A stretch of DNA of 64,000 nt from Sulfidibacter corallicola (GCF_017498545.1 NZ_CP071793.1:3100001-3164000); one strand, 5' to 3'; positions 1-10,818 are shown, counted from the first letter of the stretch. The notes: generated from the sequence alone by a model not told the origin. Made by a program: numbers and translations.

Positions 1-954
1 CAGACCAAGGCAACCATCAAGGAGTTGGAACACGAAATCGGCCAGCGGCAAAATGCGGAACACGAGTTGCGTAAGCTCAACGACGAGTTGGAATCGCGCA
101 TCGAGGCCCGCACCGCCGAATTGAGCCAAACCAACGCGGAACTGAAAAACGCGCTGAACAGTTTGCGCGAGGCCCAAGCCCATTTGGTCGCCTCCGAAAA
201 GATGGCGGCGCTGGGCGGGCTGGTGGCCGGCATCGCCCACGAGATCAACACGCCGGTGGGCATCGGCGTCACCGCGGCCTCGCACCTGGTCCAGAAGACG
301 CGGCACCTGCAACAGCTCTACCGCGACCACGCCATGAAGAAATCGGACCTGGACAACTACCTCAGTACCTCGTCCGAGGCGACCCAGATGATTCTCTCCA
401 ACCTGGACCGCGCCAGCGAGTTGATCCACAGTTTCAAACAGGTCGCCGTGGATCAATCCAGCGAAGAGCGCCGTCGCTTCCGGGTCTGCTCCTACATCCA
501 CGAAGTGCTGTTGAGCCTGCGCCCCAAACTCAAGAAAACAAAACACAAGATTAGGGTCACCTGTCCCGAGGATTGCGAGTTGGACAGCTTTCCCGGTGCC
601 TTCGGTCAGATCGTCAGCAACCTGGTCATGAATTCGCTGATCCACGCATTCGAAGACGACAGCTCGGGTGAGATCGAGATCGAGGTCAGGGAGGAACCGG
701 ATCACCTGCTGTTGGTGTATCGCGACAACGGCAAAGGTATCTCGGCGGACCATCGCAAGAAGATTTTCGATCCCTTTTTCACGACCCGACGCGGCGACGG
801 CGGCTCCGGCCTGGGACTGCACATCGTCTACAACATCGCCACCCAAACCCTGGGCGGCAATATCGGTTGTGAAAGTGTTCTGGGCGACCATACGTTATTT
901 AAGTTGAACATTCCCAAGAAGCCCCGAAACGGAGGTTCTCATGACCAGTCCTGA
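1..954 (+). CDS. Sensor histidine kinase, C-terminal part (5' end outside window)
   Basis: The frame is open from base 1, so the gene is cut by the window edge and its sensor region is not visible. What remains is a coiled coil (about the first 70 residues, rich in E, L, R and N), then a dimerisation/phosphoacceptor segment with the H-box motif GIAHEINTPVG, then a HATPase_c domain with N-box (NLVMNSLIHAF), G1 (DNGKGIS) and G2 (GGSGLGL) boxes. It should autophosphorylate on the H-box His and pass the phosphate to a response regulator. It overlaps the start of the downstream response regulator by 14 bases, so the two are very likely translationally coupled and cognate. The signal sensed is unknown. 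Confidence 0.93.
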   Translation, partial: QTKATIKELEHEIGQRQNAEHELRKLNDELESRIEARTAELSQTNAELKNALNSLREAQAHLVASEKMAALGGLVAGIAHEINTPVGIGVTAASHLVQKTRHLQQLYRDHAMKKSDLDNYLSTSSEATQMILSNLDRASELIHSFKQVAVDQSSEERRRFRVCSYIHEVLLSLRPKLKKTKHKIRVTCPEDCELDSFPGAFGQIVSNLVMNSLIHAFEDDSSGEIEIEVREEPDHLLLVYRDNGKGISADHRKKIFDPFFTTRRGDGGSGLGLHIVYNIATQTLGGNIGCESVLGDHTLFKLNIPKKPRNGGSHDQS

Positions 955-2518
955 ATCCAGGGAACAGGATGACGAGCTCTTCTTCGCCGAAGAAGAGAAA
1001 GCATCCGACAAGCCATCCGATATCAAGGAGCCGTGGAAGGTCCTGATCGTCGACGACGAGGAAGAGGTCCACCGCGTCACCCGGATGGTTTTGCAGGGGT
1101 TCAGATTCGACGGCCGCGGCCTGGAGTTCCACGACGCCTACAGCGCCGGCGAGGCCCGAAACTACCTGGAGAACGAAGAGGACCTGGCCCTCGTCCTGCT
1201 CGACGTGGTCATGGAGAGCGACGATGCGGGCCTGCAACTGGTCCGGTACATTCGGGACACGCTCAACAACAACTTTCTGCGAATCGTGCTGCGCACCGGC
1301 CAACCGGGCCAGGCGCCCGAGGATCGCGTCATCGTGGAATACGATATCAACGACTACAAGGCGAAAACCGAGCTGACCGCCACCAAGCTGATGACGACCG
1401 TCATTTCGGCGCTGCGCTCCTACCGCGACATCATGATCATCGAGCACAACAAGCGCGGGCTGCGCAAGGTGATCGACGCCTCGCCCACCATCTTTCGCAT
1501 CCAGTCGCTCCACAATTTCACCAGCGGTGTGCTGGAACAACTGTCTAGCCTGTTGAGCCTGGGCCGGAACACGATGTTCTGCGAGGGCTTCACCGCCGCG
1601 CATCGCAAGGGCGACCTGCGCATCACCGCGGCCACGGGCGACTACGAGGTGTTGATCGACAAACGGGTTTCCGAGGTGGCGCCGCGCGATGTACGCAACC
1701 TGCTCCTGGAAGCCCTGGCAAAGAAGGCGAACATCATTCGAGACAGCCACTACGTGGGCTATCTGCCCGGCCGCTCGGGCCAGGATTACGTGATCTACGT
1801 TCACGGATGGCAAGACCTCAAATCCTGGGACCGCGACCTGGTCAACCTCTTTTTCACCAATGTCTCGGTCGCCCACGACAACATCATGCTCAACATTGAG
1901 ATCGAGGAGACCCAGAGCGAGGTGATCTACACGCTGGGCGAGATCGCCGAGGCCCGCTCCCAGGAAACCGGCAATCACGTGCGTCGTGTGGCCAAGTACT
2001 CGGAGTTGACCGCCAAGCTCTTCGGACTGTCGCCTTTCGAGTCGAAAATCCTGCGTCTGGCCTCGCCGATGCACGACGTGGGCAAGCTCGCGATTCCCGA
2101 TCGCATCCTCAACAAGCCGGGACGCCTGACCCCGGAAGAGTGGGAAATCATGAAGACCCACGCCGGTTTGGGTCAGGAGATGTTGCAGCATTCCACCCGT
2201 CCCCTGATGCGGGCGGCGGCGATCGTGGCCGGCCAACATCACGAAAAGTGGGACGGGAGCGGCTACCCGCTCGGCCTCAAGGGCGAGCAGATCCACATCT
2301 ACGGCCGAATCACGGCCTGCGCGGACGTCTTCGACGCCCTGAGCGTGCGCCGCGTGTATAAGGAAGCCTGGCCCATCAAACGCGTCATGACCTACTTCAA
2401 GGAACAAAGTGGAAGTCATTTCGATCCCCGCCTGGTGACGCTCATGGAGGACAACCTCAGCCAGTTCATGGAGATTCGGAAGCAGTACACCGAACCCTGG
2501 GAACGCGGCGAATTGTGA
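941..2518 (+). CDS. Response regulator: REC - DUF3369 - HD-GYP c-di-GMP phosphodiesterase
   Basis: This 525-residue protein has a short acidic leader, then a receiver domain (about residues 30-155) with the phosphoacceptor Asp in LLDVVMES. A DUF3369-type middle domain (about 160-310) follows, as is usual between REC and HD-GYP in this family. The C-terminal HD-GYP domain shows HDVGKLAIPDRIL and HHEKWDGSGYPLGLKG, so the metal ligands and the GYP motif are intact. Enzymes of this type hydrolyse cyclic di-GMP to GMP. The ATG at 941 lies inside the end of the kinase gene. The likely output is phosphorylation-controlled lowering of c-di-GMP; the process controlled cannot be told from this window. 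Confidence 0.94.
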   Translation: MTSPESREQDDELFFAEEEKASDKPSDIKEPWKVLIVDDEEEVHRVTRMVLQGFRFDGRGLEFHDAYSAGEARNYLENEEDLALVLLDVVMESDDAGLQLVRYIRDTLNNNFLRIVLRTGQPGQAPEDRVIVEYDINDYKAKTELTATKLMTTVISALRSYRDIMIIEHNKRGLRKVIDASPTIFRIQSLHNFTSGVLEQLSSLLSLGRNTMFCEGFTAAHRKGDLRITAATGDYEVLIDKRVSEVAPRDVRNLLLEALAKKANIIRDSHYVGYLPGRSGQDYVIYVHGWQDLKSWDRDLVNLFFTNVSVAHDNIMLNIEIEETQSEVIYTLGEIAEARSQETGNHVRRVAKYSELTAKLFGLSPFESKILRLASPMHDVGKLAIPDRILNKPGRLTPEEWEIMKTHAGLGQEMLQHSTRPLMRAAAIVAGQHHEKWDGSGYPLGLKGEQIHIYGRITACADVFDALSVRRVYKEAWPIKRVMTYFKEQSGSHFDPRLVTLMEDNLSQFMEIRKQYTEPWERGEL

Positions 2519-2717
2519 GTCGGCTTACATTTCGAGGATCCCGATTCTCCATCGAGAACAGGGACATTTTTGCGTCAGATCCGCTGGCTACCAACCGTCT
2601 ATGAACCACCCGCGACAGGTCGTCCCCAGGAAGCGACGCGGCGAACGCCGCGGCCTGGTACAGCACTTGCTTCAGTCGACGCCCGCCACTCATTTTTTAC
2701 AGTTGCGAGGTAGGAAC

Positions 2718-4844
2718 ATGGTTGTGTTTACACCACTTACGAAGCGCCCCCGTTGGCTTGCCATCTTCGTGACCGCCCTGGTAGCGGCCTTCATTCCCAC
2801 GACCGCAGAAGAGAACCAAAAGCAGCAACCCCTCACCCTCACCTACCCCCGAGCCCAGCATTCGCCCACGCGCAGCGCCAAACCTCCCGAGCCGGATCCC
2901 GCACCAGGCTCCCTTCTGATCGAACAAAAAAAAGTGCCGCCCCCTTCGCGCGTCGTCCGTCATGTGGACCGCGTCGTCCGCCAACATCTTCCGCGACGGA
3001 TTCCCCGTGGCTGGGCCCAGCAGGCCGAAGAGGCCGCGGCCTGGACCGCCGACAGATTGGCAGCCACCTGGGGATTCCGGGGCGCCTATCAGTGGGGCTT
3101 TCACGAGGCGATTCACGCCATCCGCCAACAGGGCGGCCACGAATTTAGAGCCGAGTTCAACGCCGGTCGCCGCGAAGGCCGACGCAATCGGCAAATCCAG
3201 CAGCAAGGCCGCCGCGTGGGCCGCGAAGACGCGACCGCCCTCGCACGAGACATGGCGAACCAGGCCATTCTCGAGGAATTCACGGACCTCGAACGCCGCC
3301 CGTTGCGTTCCCCGATCGTGCCGCACCCCACGACCCCGGATTACCGCGGTTCGGCCCATTTCGCCGCACCGCCCCAGCTCGAAACGATCGCAGCCGAGTT
3401 GGGTCCCTCCGATTTTGGGTTGCCCGTGGACGAGACCCGTTGGCCCGACGGGCAGGCCGACCCCTTGCCGCTGTTTCAATCCACGCCGGGGCACGGACCC
3501 CGCGATCGCAACACCATCAAGCCCGCCAAGGCCTTCGATTACTGGTGCCGTCTGCCCCAAGGCCGCAAGACCTGGCGCGACCTTCCCAAGCAGGCACGAC
3601 GCGAATTTCGTTCGATTTTCGAAGCCCACTTCCCCACCGAGCTGGAAAAGAAATGGAATCCCGCGCGTCGCAACGGGTACCGCTCCGGCTGGCACGAAGG
3701 CTGGGTCTACGCGGACCGCATCTACAGCGAACTCCACTTCCGCGAGGGATTCCATGCGGGTAGCCAGGAAGCGTGGAGCCAAAGCGCCGGGCGCGCCTTC
3801 AACCGTTCGTTCCCGCGGGCCTATCTGGGCCAGTACGATGCCCTGTTCGACGAGTGGTACTTCAATCCCAAACCCCAGATTCAGGAAGTTCACCTGAGCG
3901 ACAAGAACGGCGACGGGGTTTTCGAACCCGGCGAAGCCTTCAAGATCACGGCAAAGATCGCCAATTTCGGCGGGCGCGAGGGCCGCTTCGGATTGGATTT
4001 CCAGAGTGAAGCCATGGAACGCATGCTGCGCCGTCCGTTGGTATTGCCGAACCGCGAGGTGTCCCTCGTGGAAGTGGGCAGAGGCCGCATCCGACCTTCG
4101 TTCCCCGCCAAGACCACCGCGGTGTTCAATCTCGATCTGGGCAGCACCTCGTTTCATGTACAGCAACTGATCGCCTACCCCTTGCAGTGGGGCAACACCG
4201 TGGAAATCCTCGACCGCGACAATATCGACGGCCGCATTTCCCTGGCCATGACGCTGACCAACATCAGCGATCGCAGGGTCGGCAAGATCAACGTCCGCTT
4301 CGGTGACGATCAACGCCAGGTTCGGCGCATGAACCCGGGTGAGCAGCGCCGCCTGCACTTCGAGACCCGGAATCTGGATCCCCTCGCCTTGATGGCCGGA
4401 GAGGTGCGCCTGGATTATGCCGCCTACGTCGGCAACGAACGCCATGACAGCGGCATCTACACGCCGGTTTCCATCGCCGCGGACCTGTCCAGTCGGGACC
4501 TGTTGATCTACATGCTGGACCTGGCCCGCGATCCCGCCGCCTTTCCCCACGCCAACCGCCAGATCCGCCAAGTCCAGCAATTGATGCTGACGCGGTTACG
4601 GGCGGACTGGAAAGCGGCGATCCGCCAACGCGGCAACCCCTACAAACACGACCGTCGCAACGGTGATCGCACGACGGCCCTCGGCGACTTGGTGGCCACC
4701 TACAAGGCCCATCGCCACGAGATGCGCCGCCCGCACGTGTTCACCGAATTGACGCCTTCCCTGGAACGCCTCGCCCGGGAATTGCCCGGCACCCACCCCT
4801 TCCTGCGCAAGCAGTTCCGCGGACTGGTTCGCGAACTCGGTTGA
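2718..4844 (+). CDS. Exported protein of unknown function with EF-like loop
   Basis: I chose ATG 2718, which follows GAGGTAGGAAC, over the longer frame from 2601, because it gives a clean signal peptide (KRPRWLAIFVTALVAAFIP). The mature protein (about 680 residues) is rich in Arg, His and Trp. Two regions (about residues 150-210 and 310-370) share a Tyr/Trp-x-x-Gly-x-x-Glu helical pattern and may be an internal duplication. Near residue 390 the stretch DKNGDGVFEPGE looks like a calcium-binding loop leading into a beta-rich CARDB/Ig-like segment. I do not recognise the family. It precedes the alpha-2-macroglobulin gene on the same strand with a 215-base gap, so both could be envelope proteins, but co-function is a guess. 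Confidence 0.8.
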   Translation: MVVFTPLTKRPRWLAIFVTALVAAFIPTTAEENQKQQPLTLTYPRAQHSPTRSAKPPEPDPAPGSLLIEQKKVPPPSRVVRHVDRVVRQHLPRRIPRGWAQQAEEAAAWTADRLAATWGFRGAYQWGFHEAIHAIRQQGGHEFRAEFNAGRREGRRNRQIQQQGRRVGREDATALARDMANQAILEEFTDLERRPLRSPIVPHPTTPDYRGSAHFAAPPQLETIAAELGPSDFGLPVDETRWPDGQADPLPLFQSTPGHGPRDRNTIKPAKAFDYWCRLPQGRKTWRDLPKQARREFRSIFEAHFPTELEKKWNPARRNGYRSGWHEGWVYADRIYSELHFREGFHAGSQEAWSQSAGRAFNRSFPRAYLGQYDALFDEWYFNPKPQIQEVHLSDKNGDGVFEPGEAFKITAKIANFGGREGRFGLDFQSEAMERMLRRPLVLPNREVSLVEVGRGRIRPSFPAKTTAVFNLDLGSTSFHVQQLIAYPLQWGNTVEILDRDNIDGRISLAMTLTNISDRRVGKINVRFGDDQRQVRRMNPGEQRRLHFETRNLDPLALMAGEVRLDYAAYVGNERHDSGIYTPVSIAADLSSRDLLIYMLDLARDPAAFPHANRQIRQVQQLMLTRLRADWKAAIRQRGNPYKHDRRNGDRTTALGDLVATYKAHRHEMRRPHVFTELTPSLERLARELPGTHPFLRKQFRGLVRELG

Positions 4845-5059
4845 TCCCGAGGGGCAGACGCGCGGCGCGGAAGCGTCGGCTTGACGGATTTCACGGGTTT
4901 GTCAAAGGTTCTCGAACTCGTTTCGGGATGGGCTCTTTTCCATAAATGATTCATAATGTAGGTGAAGCGACCAGACAACCCGTACCCGTCAAAGCGCGTA
5001 GAATTGCACGCCTAAGTGCCGCGCGTCTAACGATTTGCATCGCCCCACAGGAGAACACC

Positions 5060-8000
5060 ATGACCGGCTCGCCTCGCGCGCTTCAGTTCGCGCGCTTTTT
5101 GGCTCTCGCCCTTTTGCTCGTCGCCCTCGGCTGCGACAAACCCCGCTCGTCGGCTTCGGCGGACGACCACTCCTTGGATGTCGATTCCCTGCTGGAGAAT
5201 TACCCCCAGGGAACCCTTTCCCGTACCGGGCCCATCACCTTCGTTTTCAAGAACCCGCCCGTCGGGAGCCACATGGTCGGCAAGACCCTGGATCAAAACC
5301 CCGTCAGTCTGGTCCCCGAAGTTCGCGGCACCGCGCAGTGGCGCGACACCAAAACGCTCGTCTTTCAACCGGATGGCCTGCTGGCGCCGGGCCAGAGTTA
5401 CACCGCCGTCCTTCATCTGGGCCAGATTCTCGGCGACGTTTCCGCCGACAGCAAAGCGAATCTCACCTTCCAGACCCCGCGCCGAGCCTTCGATCTGCAG
5501 CTCGGCGAGCCCCGCGCCCAAACCGAAAGCGACATGAAATGGCAAACCGTGGAAGGGGTGCTGACCACGGCCGATCACGAGGACGGCAAGGCGATCGAGC
5601 CTCTCGTTCGCGCGGAGCACGACGGCATTCGCCTCGAACTGAGCTGGTCCCACTCCCCCGACGGCCGCCTTCATCGCTTCCGGGTGGACAACATCGAGCG
5701 CAAGGCCCGACCAGGCACATTGCGCGTTTTCTGGGACACGACCCGCATCGGCGGCAGCCTGAAGGGCTCCCAGGACATCGCCATCTCCCCCATCAACCAA
5801 TTCCAGTTTCTCACCGCCGTGGCCAAGGACGAGGGGGAACAACACCTGTTGCTCACCTTCTCCGACCCGCTCCGTGCCGATCAGGATCTGACCGGCTTGA
5901 TCCACGCTCGCGGCCACGAATGGCGCCTGGTTGTCGAGAGCAACCAGATTCGCGCCTATCCCAATCGCCGCTTGACCGGGGAAGTCACCGTCATCATCGA
6001 GCCCGGCATCCGCAATATCGTCGGTGGTGCCTTGACGCGACGTCACGAGCGCAAAATCGTCTTCGAGGAAGTCAAGCCCCAACTGCGCCTGGACTCCAGC
6101 GGCGTGGTGGTTCCCAGCGACTCGAAAGTGCCCTTCCCCTTCGAAGCCGTCAACGTGAAAGCCGTCGACGTCTGGGTGGTGAAGGTCCCCGAAAACAACA
6201 TTTCTCAGTTTCTTCAGGTCAACGATCTCACCCAGTGGCGCGAGTTGCACCGCGTCGGAATCGAAGTCCTGCGCCAAAAGGTCAGCTTGGAAGGGGATCC
6301 GAATCTGGACCTGAAACGCTGGAACCACCACGTGCTCGACCTGACCGACCTGGTCAAGGTCGAGCCGGGGGCCCTCTACCGGGTGACGCTTGGATTCCGC
6401 AAATCCTATTCGCTCTACGGCTGCGGCCAGACGGACGAGCAGGAAGACGCACCGGAGACCCTGGGAAGCCTCACGCCCGAGGCGGAGGCCTCCTACTGGA
6501 ATTACTACAACGACTATTCGGAATACAACTACCGGTTCCGCAACGACGCTTGCCACCGTTCCTACTACAACGCGGGCCGCAACGTGGCGCGCAACCTGTT
6601 GGCGTCCAACCTCGGCCTGATCGCCAAGCGCGACGCCTCTTCGGGTTTGCTGGTCGTGGCGACGGATCTCAACAGCGCCGCCCCCGTGGGCAACGTATCG
6701 ATCGAGGTCCTCGACTACCAGCAACAGCCGATCGCCTCGGCCCAAACCGGTAAGGACGGGTTCGTCCGTTTCGAGAGTGCCGAAAAAGCGTTTCTTGTGT
6801 TGGCCAAGCGCGGTACCGAACGCGGCTACCTGACCCTGCAGGACGGCTACGCCCTTTCCACCAGCCGTTTCGACGTAGGCGGCACATACCTCCAAAAGGG
6901 ACTGCAGGGATTCATGTATGGCGAACGCGGCGTCTGGCGTCCGGGAGATCCCATCCATCTGACGCTGGTGCTCAAGGACAGCGAGGGCAGCTTGCCGGCA
7001 GATCACCCGGTGACCCTGGAGCTGACCGACCCCAGCGACCAGGTCGTGCAACGCATCGTGCGGCGTCAAGGGCTGAACGGCTTCTACAGTTTCACCCTGC
7101 AGTTGGACGAGAAGGCGCCCACCGGTCCCTATCGCGCCACCGCCATGGTGGGCGGGGCCCGCTTCAGCAAACCGCTGCGCGTAGAGACCGTGCTGCCAAA
7201 CCGGCTGAAAATCAACCTGGACCTGAACAAGGAGTACCTCGCCGCCGAAGACAGGGACACCAAGGCCAACCTGGAGGTCACCTGGTTGCACGGCGCGGTG
7301 GCCGGCAACTTGAAAACCGAGGCCACGGTCACCCTGACCCCCGTCACCACCAAATTCACCGGTTACCAGGGATTCAGCTTCGACGATCCCAGCCGGTTCT
7401 ACAGCTCCGAAGCCAAACCGCTGTTCGAAGGCAAGCTGGACGCAAAAGGCAAGGCCGAACTGCCGGTTCAACTCGAAGTCAACGGCCAGGCACCGGGCAA
7501 CATGCGTGCATCGATCACCTGCCGGGTGTTCGAGCCCAGCGGCGCCTTCTCGATCGACAATTTCTCGATGCCCTTCCATCCCTATAAAACCTATGTAGGC
7601 CTCAAACCACCCAAGGGCGACAAGGATCGCGGCATGTTGCTGACCGACAAGGACCACCCGATCCAGATCGTCACGGTCGACCGCGAAGGGAAACCGGTTT
7701 CGCGCAAGGGCGTGAAGGTGTCGCTCTACAAGATCTCCTGGCAGTGGTGGTGGGCTCAGGACGCCAACCGCATCGACCGCTACAACGCCAGCCAGCTCAC
7801 CAATCCGATTGCATCCGGGTTCGTGGATACGGTGAACGGTGAAGGGACCTGGCAACTGCGGGTCGACTACCCCGAATGGGGCCGCTACCTGATTCGCGTC
7901 GAGGAACCCGGTGGCCACGCCGCCGGCCGCATCGTCTACATCGACTGGCCCGGTTGGGCCGGACGACCCCAGGGCGAAGGCGCCTCTTCAGCGGCGATGC

Positions 8001-10591
8001 TGACCTTCAGCGCCGACAAGTCCGCCTACAAGGTGGGCGATACGGTGCGCCTCTCGATTCCCACCGCCCACGCCGGCCGCATGCTCATCAGTCTGGAGAG
8101 TGGCACGCGGGTCCTGCAGAGTCACTGGGTCGTCGGCCAGGCCGGCATGACCCAATTCGAGTTCGAGGCGACCGCCGCCATGGCACCCAACATCTACGCC
8201 CATGTCAGCCTGCTCCAGCCTCACGGCCAAACGGCCAACGATCTACCGATTCGCATGTACGGCGTGATCCCCATCCCGGTCGAAGATCCCGAGACCCGTT
8301 TGGCGCCGCGCCTCGAGATGGCCGACGTACTGGAGCCCGAAAGCGAGGTGGTGGTGCGCGTCGCCGAGGAACGGGGTCGCCCCATGACCTACACGCTGGC
8401 CATGGTCGACGAGGGCTTGCTCGACCTGACCCGTTTCAAGACGCCGGATCCCTGGAAGGCCTTTTTCGCACGCCAGGCACTCAACGTGTTGACGTTTGAC
8501 ATGTTCCGCAGCGTGCTGGGCGCCCAGACCGCACCGTTCGGTCGGTTGCTCGCGGTCGGCGGCGACGGAACGGGCAGTTCTCGCGACGACGCCAAACTCA
8601 ATCGCTTCCGGCCCGTGGTTCACTTCCTCGGCCCGTTCCAACTGAAGGCCGGCGCCAGCCAAGAGCACCGTCTGGAGATGCCCAACTACGTGGGCTCGGT
8701 GCGTACCATGGTGGTGGCGGGCGATGGCAAAGCCTACGGAAGCACCGAAAAAACGACGCCAGTTCGCAAACCGCTGATGCTGCTGGGCACGGCGCCGCGC
8801 GTGCTGGGACCCGAGGAGTCGATGTCGTTCCCGGTTTCGGTCTTCGCCATGGAGCCGGAAGTCAAAGAGGTGACCGTCACCCTGGAAACCAACGGCCTGT
8901 TGGAAGCCACCGAGGCCCGGAGCCAGACCGTGCATTTCGACGAGCCGGGCGAGAAAACGATTCGCTTCCCGGTGAGGGTCCAGGCCGCGGTGGGTGAGGC
9001 CGGCCTTCGGGCCACGGCAGTGAGCGGCAGCCACCGCGCCGAATACGCGGTAGACCTCCCGGTTCGCAACGCCAACCCGGAACTCGTCAATGTCACCGAG
9101 GAAATGCTGGAAGCCGGTCAGAGCTTCAGTTTCCAGTACGAGCCCGTGGGTATGAAGGGCACCAACAGCGGCGCGCTGGAGGTTTCCTCGAGCCTGCCGC
9201 TGAACTTGGCTTCGCGCCTGAATTACCTGATCCGATACCCACACGGCTGTGTGGAGCAGACCACCTCCGCCGCCTTCCCCCAACTCTACCTCTCGAGCCT
9301 GATGGAATTGGAGAAGTCGGAAAAGGAGCAGATCGAACACCACATTCGCGCTGCCATCGTGCGGCTCGGCTCCTTCCAACGGGCCGACGGCGGCCTGCTC
9401 TACTGGCCCGGCAATTCGGATGCGGATACCTGGGGTACCAGTTACGCGGGTCACTTCATGTTGGAGGCCCGCCGTCTGGGATTTCAGTTACCCACGAATT
9501 TCGTCGCCAAATGGACGAGCTTCCAGAGTAACCGCGCTCAAATCTGGAACGGCGACAATCAGGCGGAGGAGCTGACCCAGGCCTACCGGCTCTACACCCT
9601 TGCCCTGGCCGGTCAACCGGAATTGGGCCCGATGAACCGCCTGCGCGAATCGAAGATCGACAACCACACGGCCCGATGGCTGCTGGCCGGCGCCTATCAC
9701 CTGGCAGGACGACCGGAAGCCGCCCAACGGCTCGGCGTCGCCCGGCCGCGGCTGACCAGCAACCCCTCCGTGGAGGAACGAACCTACGGCTCCGCCACCC
9801 GCGACCGGGCCATGATTCTCGAGGCCCGAATCGCCATGGGCCAGCGTGCCGAAGTGGTCGAGGACGCGCGCACCCTGTCGGACACCCTCAATTCCGATGA
9901 CTGGCTGGGCACCCACAGTTGTGCCTACGCCCTGCTGGCGCTGGCCAAGTTCGCCGACAACAGCGAAGGCCTGAATTACGCCGTGACCCTGGGCCAGGAT
10001 GCCCGTCACAAGGTGAGCAGCGCCAAGTCCATCGATCAAATCCCTCTGGCTCCCGACGATCAGCGCCAAAAGAGCCTGGAACTGGTCAACGAGGGATCCG
10101 GTCCCCTGTTCGTCAAGACAGTGCTGCGCGGTGTGCCCGCCGCGGGCGAGGACTACGACGCTTCCTCCAACCTGAAACTGCAGGTACGCTACCTGGGCTT
10201 GGACGGTAAGGAGCTGAATCCAGAGAGGATTCGCCAGGGCGAAACCTTCTACGCCGAAGCGACTGTCATCCATCCCGGCAATCGCCGGCGCGCATACAAA
10301 AACCTGGTACTGTCCCAGGTGTTTCCCTCCGGTTGGGAAATCCACAACGAGCGACTGGCGGCACCCGACGGCGAGAAAAACAAAGCCGCGGTGCCCACCT
10401 ATCGCGACATTCGCGACGATCGGGTGTACAGCTACTTCGATCTCAAAATCGGCGAACGCAAGACGTTTCGCGTGATGGTGAACGCGGCCTACGAAGGACG
10501 GTTCTACCTACCCGCGGTCTCTGCCGAAGCCATGTACGACGACACCATCAACGCACGCCGCCGCGGCACCTGGGTCACCATCGAGCGTTGA
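5060..10591 (+). CDS. Bacterial alpha-2-macroglobulin family lipoprotein with thioester
   Basis: ATG 5060 follows AGGAGAACACC and begins a lipoprotein signal peptide ending in the lipobox LVALGC, so the 1843-residue protein should be anchored in the envelope by its Cys. Typical family features are an N-terminal Ig-like half, the MG2 hallmark GERGVWRPGDPI, and the thioester motif CVEQ at about residue 1397 (bases 9248-9259) inside YPHGCVEQTTSAAFPQLYL, followed by the helical thioester domain and a C-terminal receptor-like domain. Bacterial relatives trap attacking proteases after bait cleavage and are usually paired with penicillin-binding protein 1C; that partner is encoded at 33353-35788 rather than next door. 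A Tyr/Asn-rich stretch (about residues 465-500) is unusual and may belong to an inserted loop. Confidence 0.93.
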   Translation: MTGSPRALQFARFLALALLLVALGCDKPRSSASADDHSLDVDSLLENYPQGTLSRTGPITFVFKNPPVGSHMVGKTLDQNPVSLVPEVRGTAQWRDTKTLVFQPDGLLAPGQSYTAVLHLGQILGDVSADSKANLTFQTPRRAFDLQLGEPRAQTESDMKWQTVEGVLTTADHEDGKAIEPLVRAEHDGIRLELSWSHSPDGRLHRFRVDNIERKARPGTLRVFWDTTRIGGSLKGSQDIAISPINQFQFLTAVAKDEGEQHLLLTFSDPLRADQDLTGLIHARGHEWRLVVESNQIRAYPNRRLTGEVTVIIEPGIRNIVGGALTRRHERKIVFEEVKPQLRLDSSGVVVPSDSKVPFPFEAVNVKAVDVWVVKVPENNISQFLQVNDLTQWRELHRVGIEVLRQKVSLEGDPNLDLKRWNHHVLDLTDLVKVEPGALYRVTLGFRKSYSLYGCGQTDEQEDAPETLGSLTPEAEASYWNYYNDYSEYNYRFRNDACHRSYYNAGRNVARNLLASNLGLIAKRDASSGLLVVATDLNSAAPVGNVSIEVLDYQQQPIASAQTGKDGFVRFESAEKAFLVLAKRGTERGYLTLQDGYALSTSRFDVGGTYLQKGLQGFMYGERGVWRPGDPIHLTLVLKDSEGSLPADHPVTLELTDPSDQVVQRIVRRQGLNGFYSFTLQLDEKAPTGPYRATAMVGGARFSKPLRVETVLPNRLKINLDLNKEYLAAEDRDTKANLEVTWLHGAVAGNLKTEATVTLTPVTTKFTGYQGFSFDDPSRFYSSEAKPLFEGKLDAKGKAELPVQLEVNGQAPGNMRASITCRVFEPSGAFSIDNFSMPFHPYKTYVGLKPPKGDKDRGMLLTDKDHPIQIVTVDREGKPVSRKGVKVSLYKISWQWWWAQDANRIDRYNASQLTNPIASGFVDTVNGEGTWQLRVDYPEWGRYLIRVEEPGGHAAGRIVYIDWPGWAGRPQGEGASSAAMLTFSADKSAYKVGDTVRLSIPTAHAGRMLISLESGTRVLQSHWVVGQAGMTQFEFEATAAMAPNIYAHVSLLQPHGQTANDLPIRMYGVIPIPVEDPETRLAPRLEMADVLEPESEVVVRVAEERGRPMTYTLAMVDEGLLDLTRFKTPDPWKAFFARQALNVLTFDMFRSVLGAQTAPFGRLLAVGGDGTGSSRDDAKLNRFRPVVHFLGPFQLKAGASQEHRLEMPNYVGSVRTMVVAGDGKAYGSTEKTTPVRKPLMLLGTAPRVLGPEESMSFPVSVFAMEPEVKEVTVTLETNGLLEATEARSQTVHFDEPGEKTIRFPVRVQAAVGEAGLRATAVSGSHRAEYAVDLPVRNANPELVNVTEEMLEAGQSFSFQYEPVGMKGTNSGALEVSSSLPLNLASRLNYLIRYPHGCVEQTTSAAFPQLYLSSLMELEKSEKEQIEHHIRAAIVRLGSFQRADGGLLYWPGNSDADTWGTSYAGHFMLEARRLGFQLPTNFVAKWTSFQSNRAQIWNGDNQAEELTQAYRLYTLALAGQPELGPMNRLRESKIDNHTARWLLAGAYHLAGRPEAAQRLGVARPRLTSNPSVEERTYGSATRDRAMILEARIAMGQRAEVVEDARTLSDTLNSDDWLGTHSCAYALLALAKFADNSEGLNYAVTLGQDARHKVSSAKSIDQIPLAPDDQRQKSLELVNEGSGPLFVKTVLRGVPAAGEDYDASSNLKLQVRYLGLDGKELNPERIRQGETFYAEATVIHPGNRRRAYKNLVLSQVFPSGWEIHNERLAAPDGEKNKAAVPTYRDIRDDRVYSYFDLKIGERKTFRVMVNAAYEGRFYLPAVSAEAMYDDTINARRRGTWVTIER

Positions 10592-10630
10592 CCACTGCGC
10601 CTGGGCGGCTCCGACCACCAAAAAGAAAAG

Positions 10631-10661
10631 GCCTGGAACCAGCCGGTTCCAGGCCCTTCTC
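10631..10661. terminator. Bidirectional intrinsic terminator
   Basis: A perfect 10-bp stem (10631-10640 with 10645-10654) and a 4-base loop AGCC. It is preceded by AAAAAGAAAAG and followed by CCTTCTCT, so each strand reads a U-rich tail after the stem. It separates the alpha-2-macroglobulin gene from the converging Psp operon. Confidence 0.75.
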
Positions 10662-10818
10662 TATGGTCGGGTGGAGTTGTGAAAAGACCATAATCGTGAC
10701 GCGATGCGGGCATGAAGACAGGGATCCCCCCCGGGCTCACCTCGTCGTCCCGTCTCTCGTGTGATTTCGTTCGCGGCGACCGGGGCAACGCCCTCTCAGT
10801 CGGTCCCTTGCGACCACT

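Noticed and set aside
2637..2652. Hairpin CGCGGCG/CGCCGCG as a terminator after the response regulator
   Set aside because: It has no T-tract and lies 120 bases after the stop. GC-rich short palindromes are expected by chance here.
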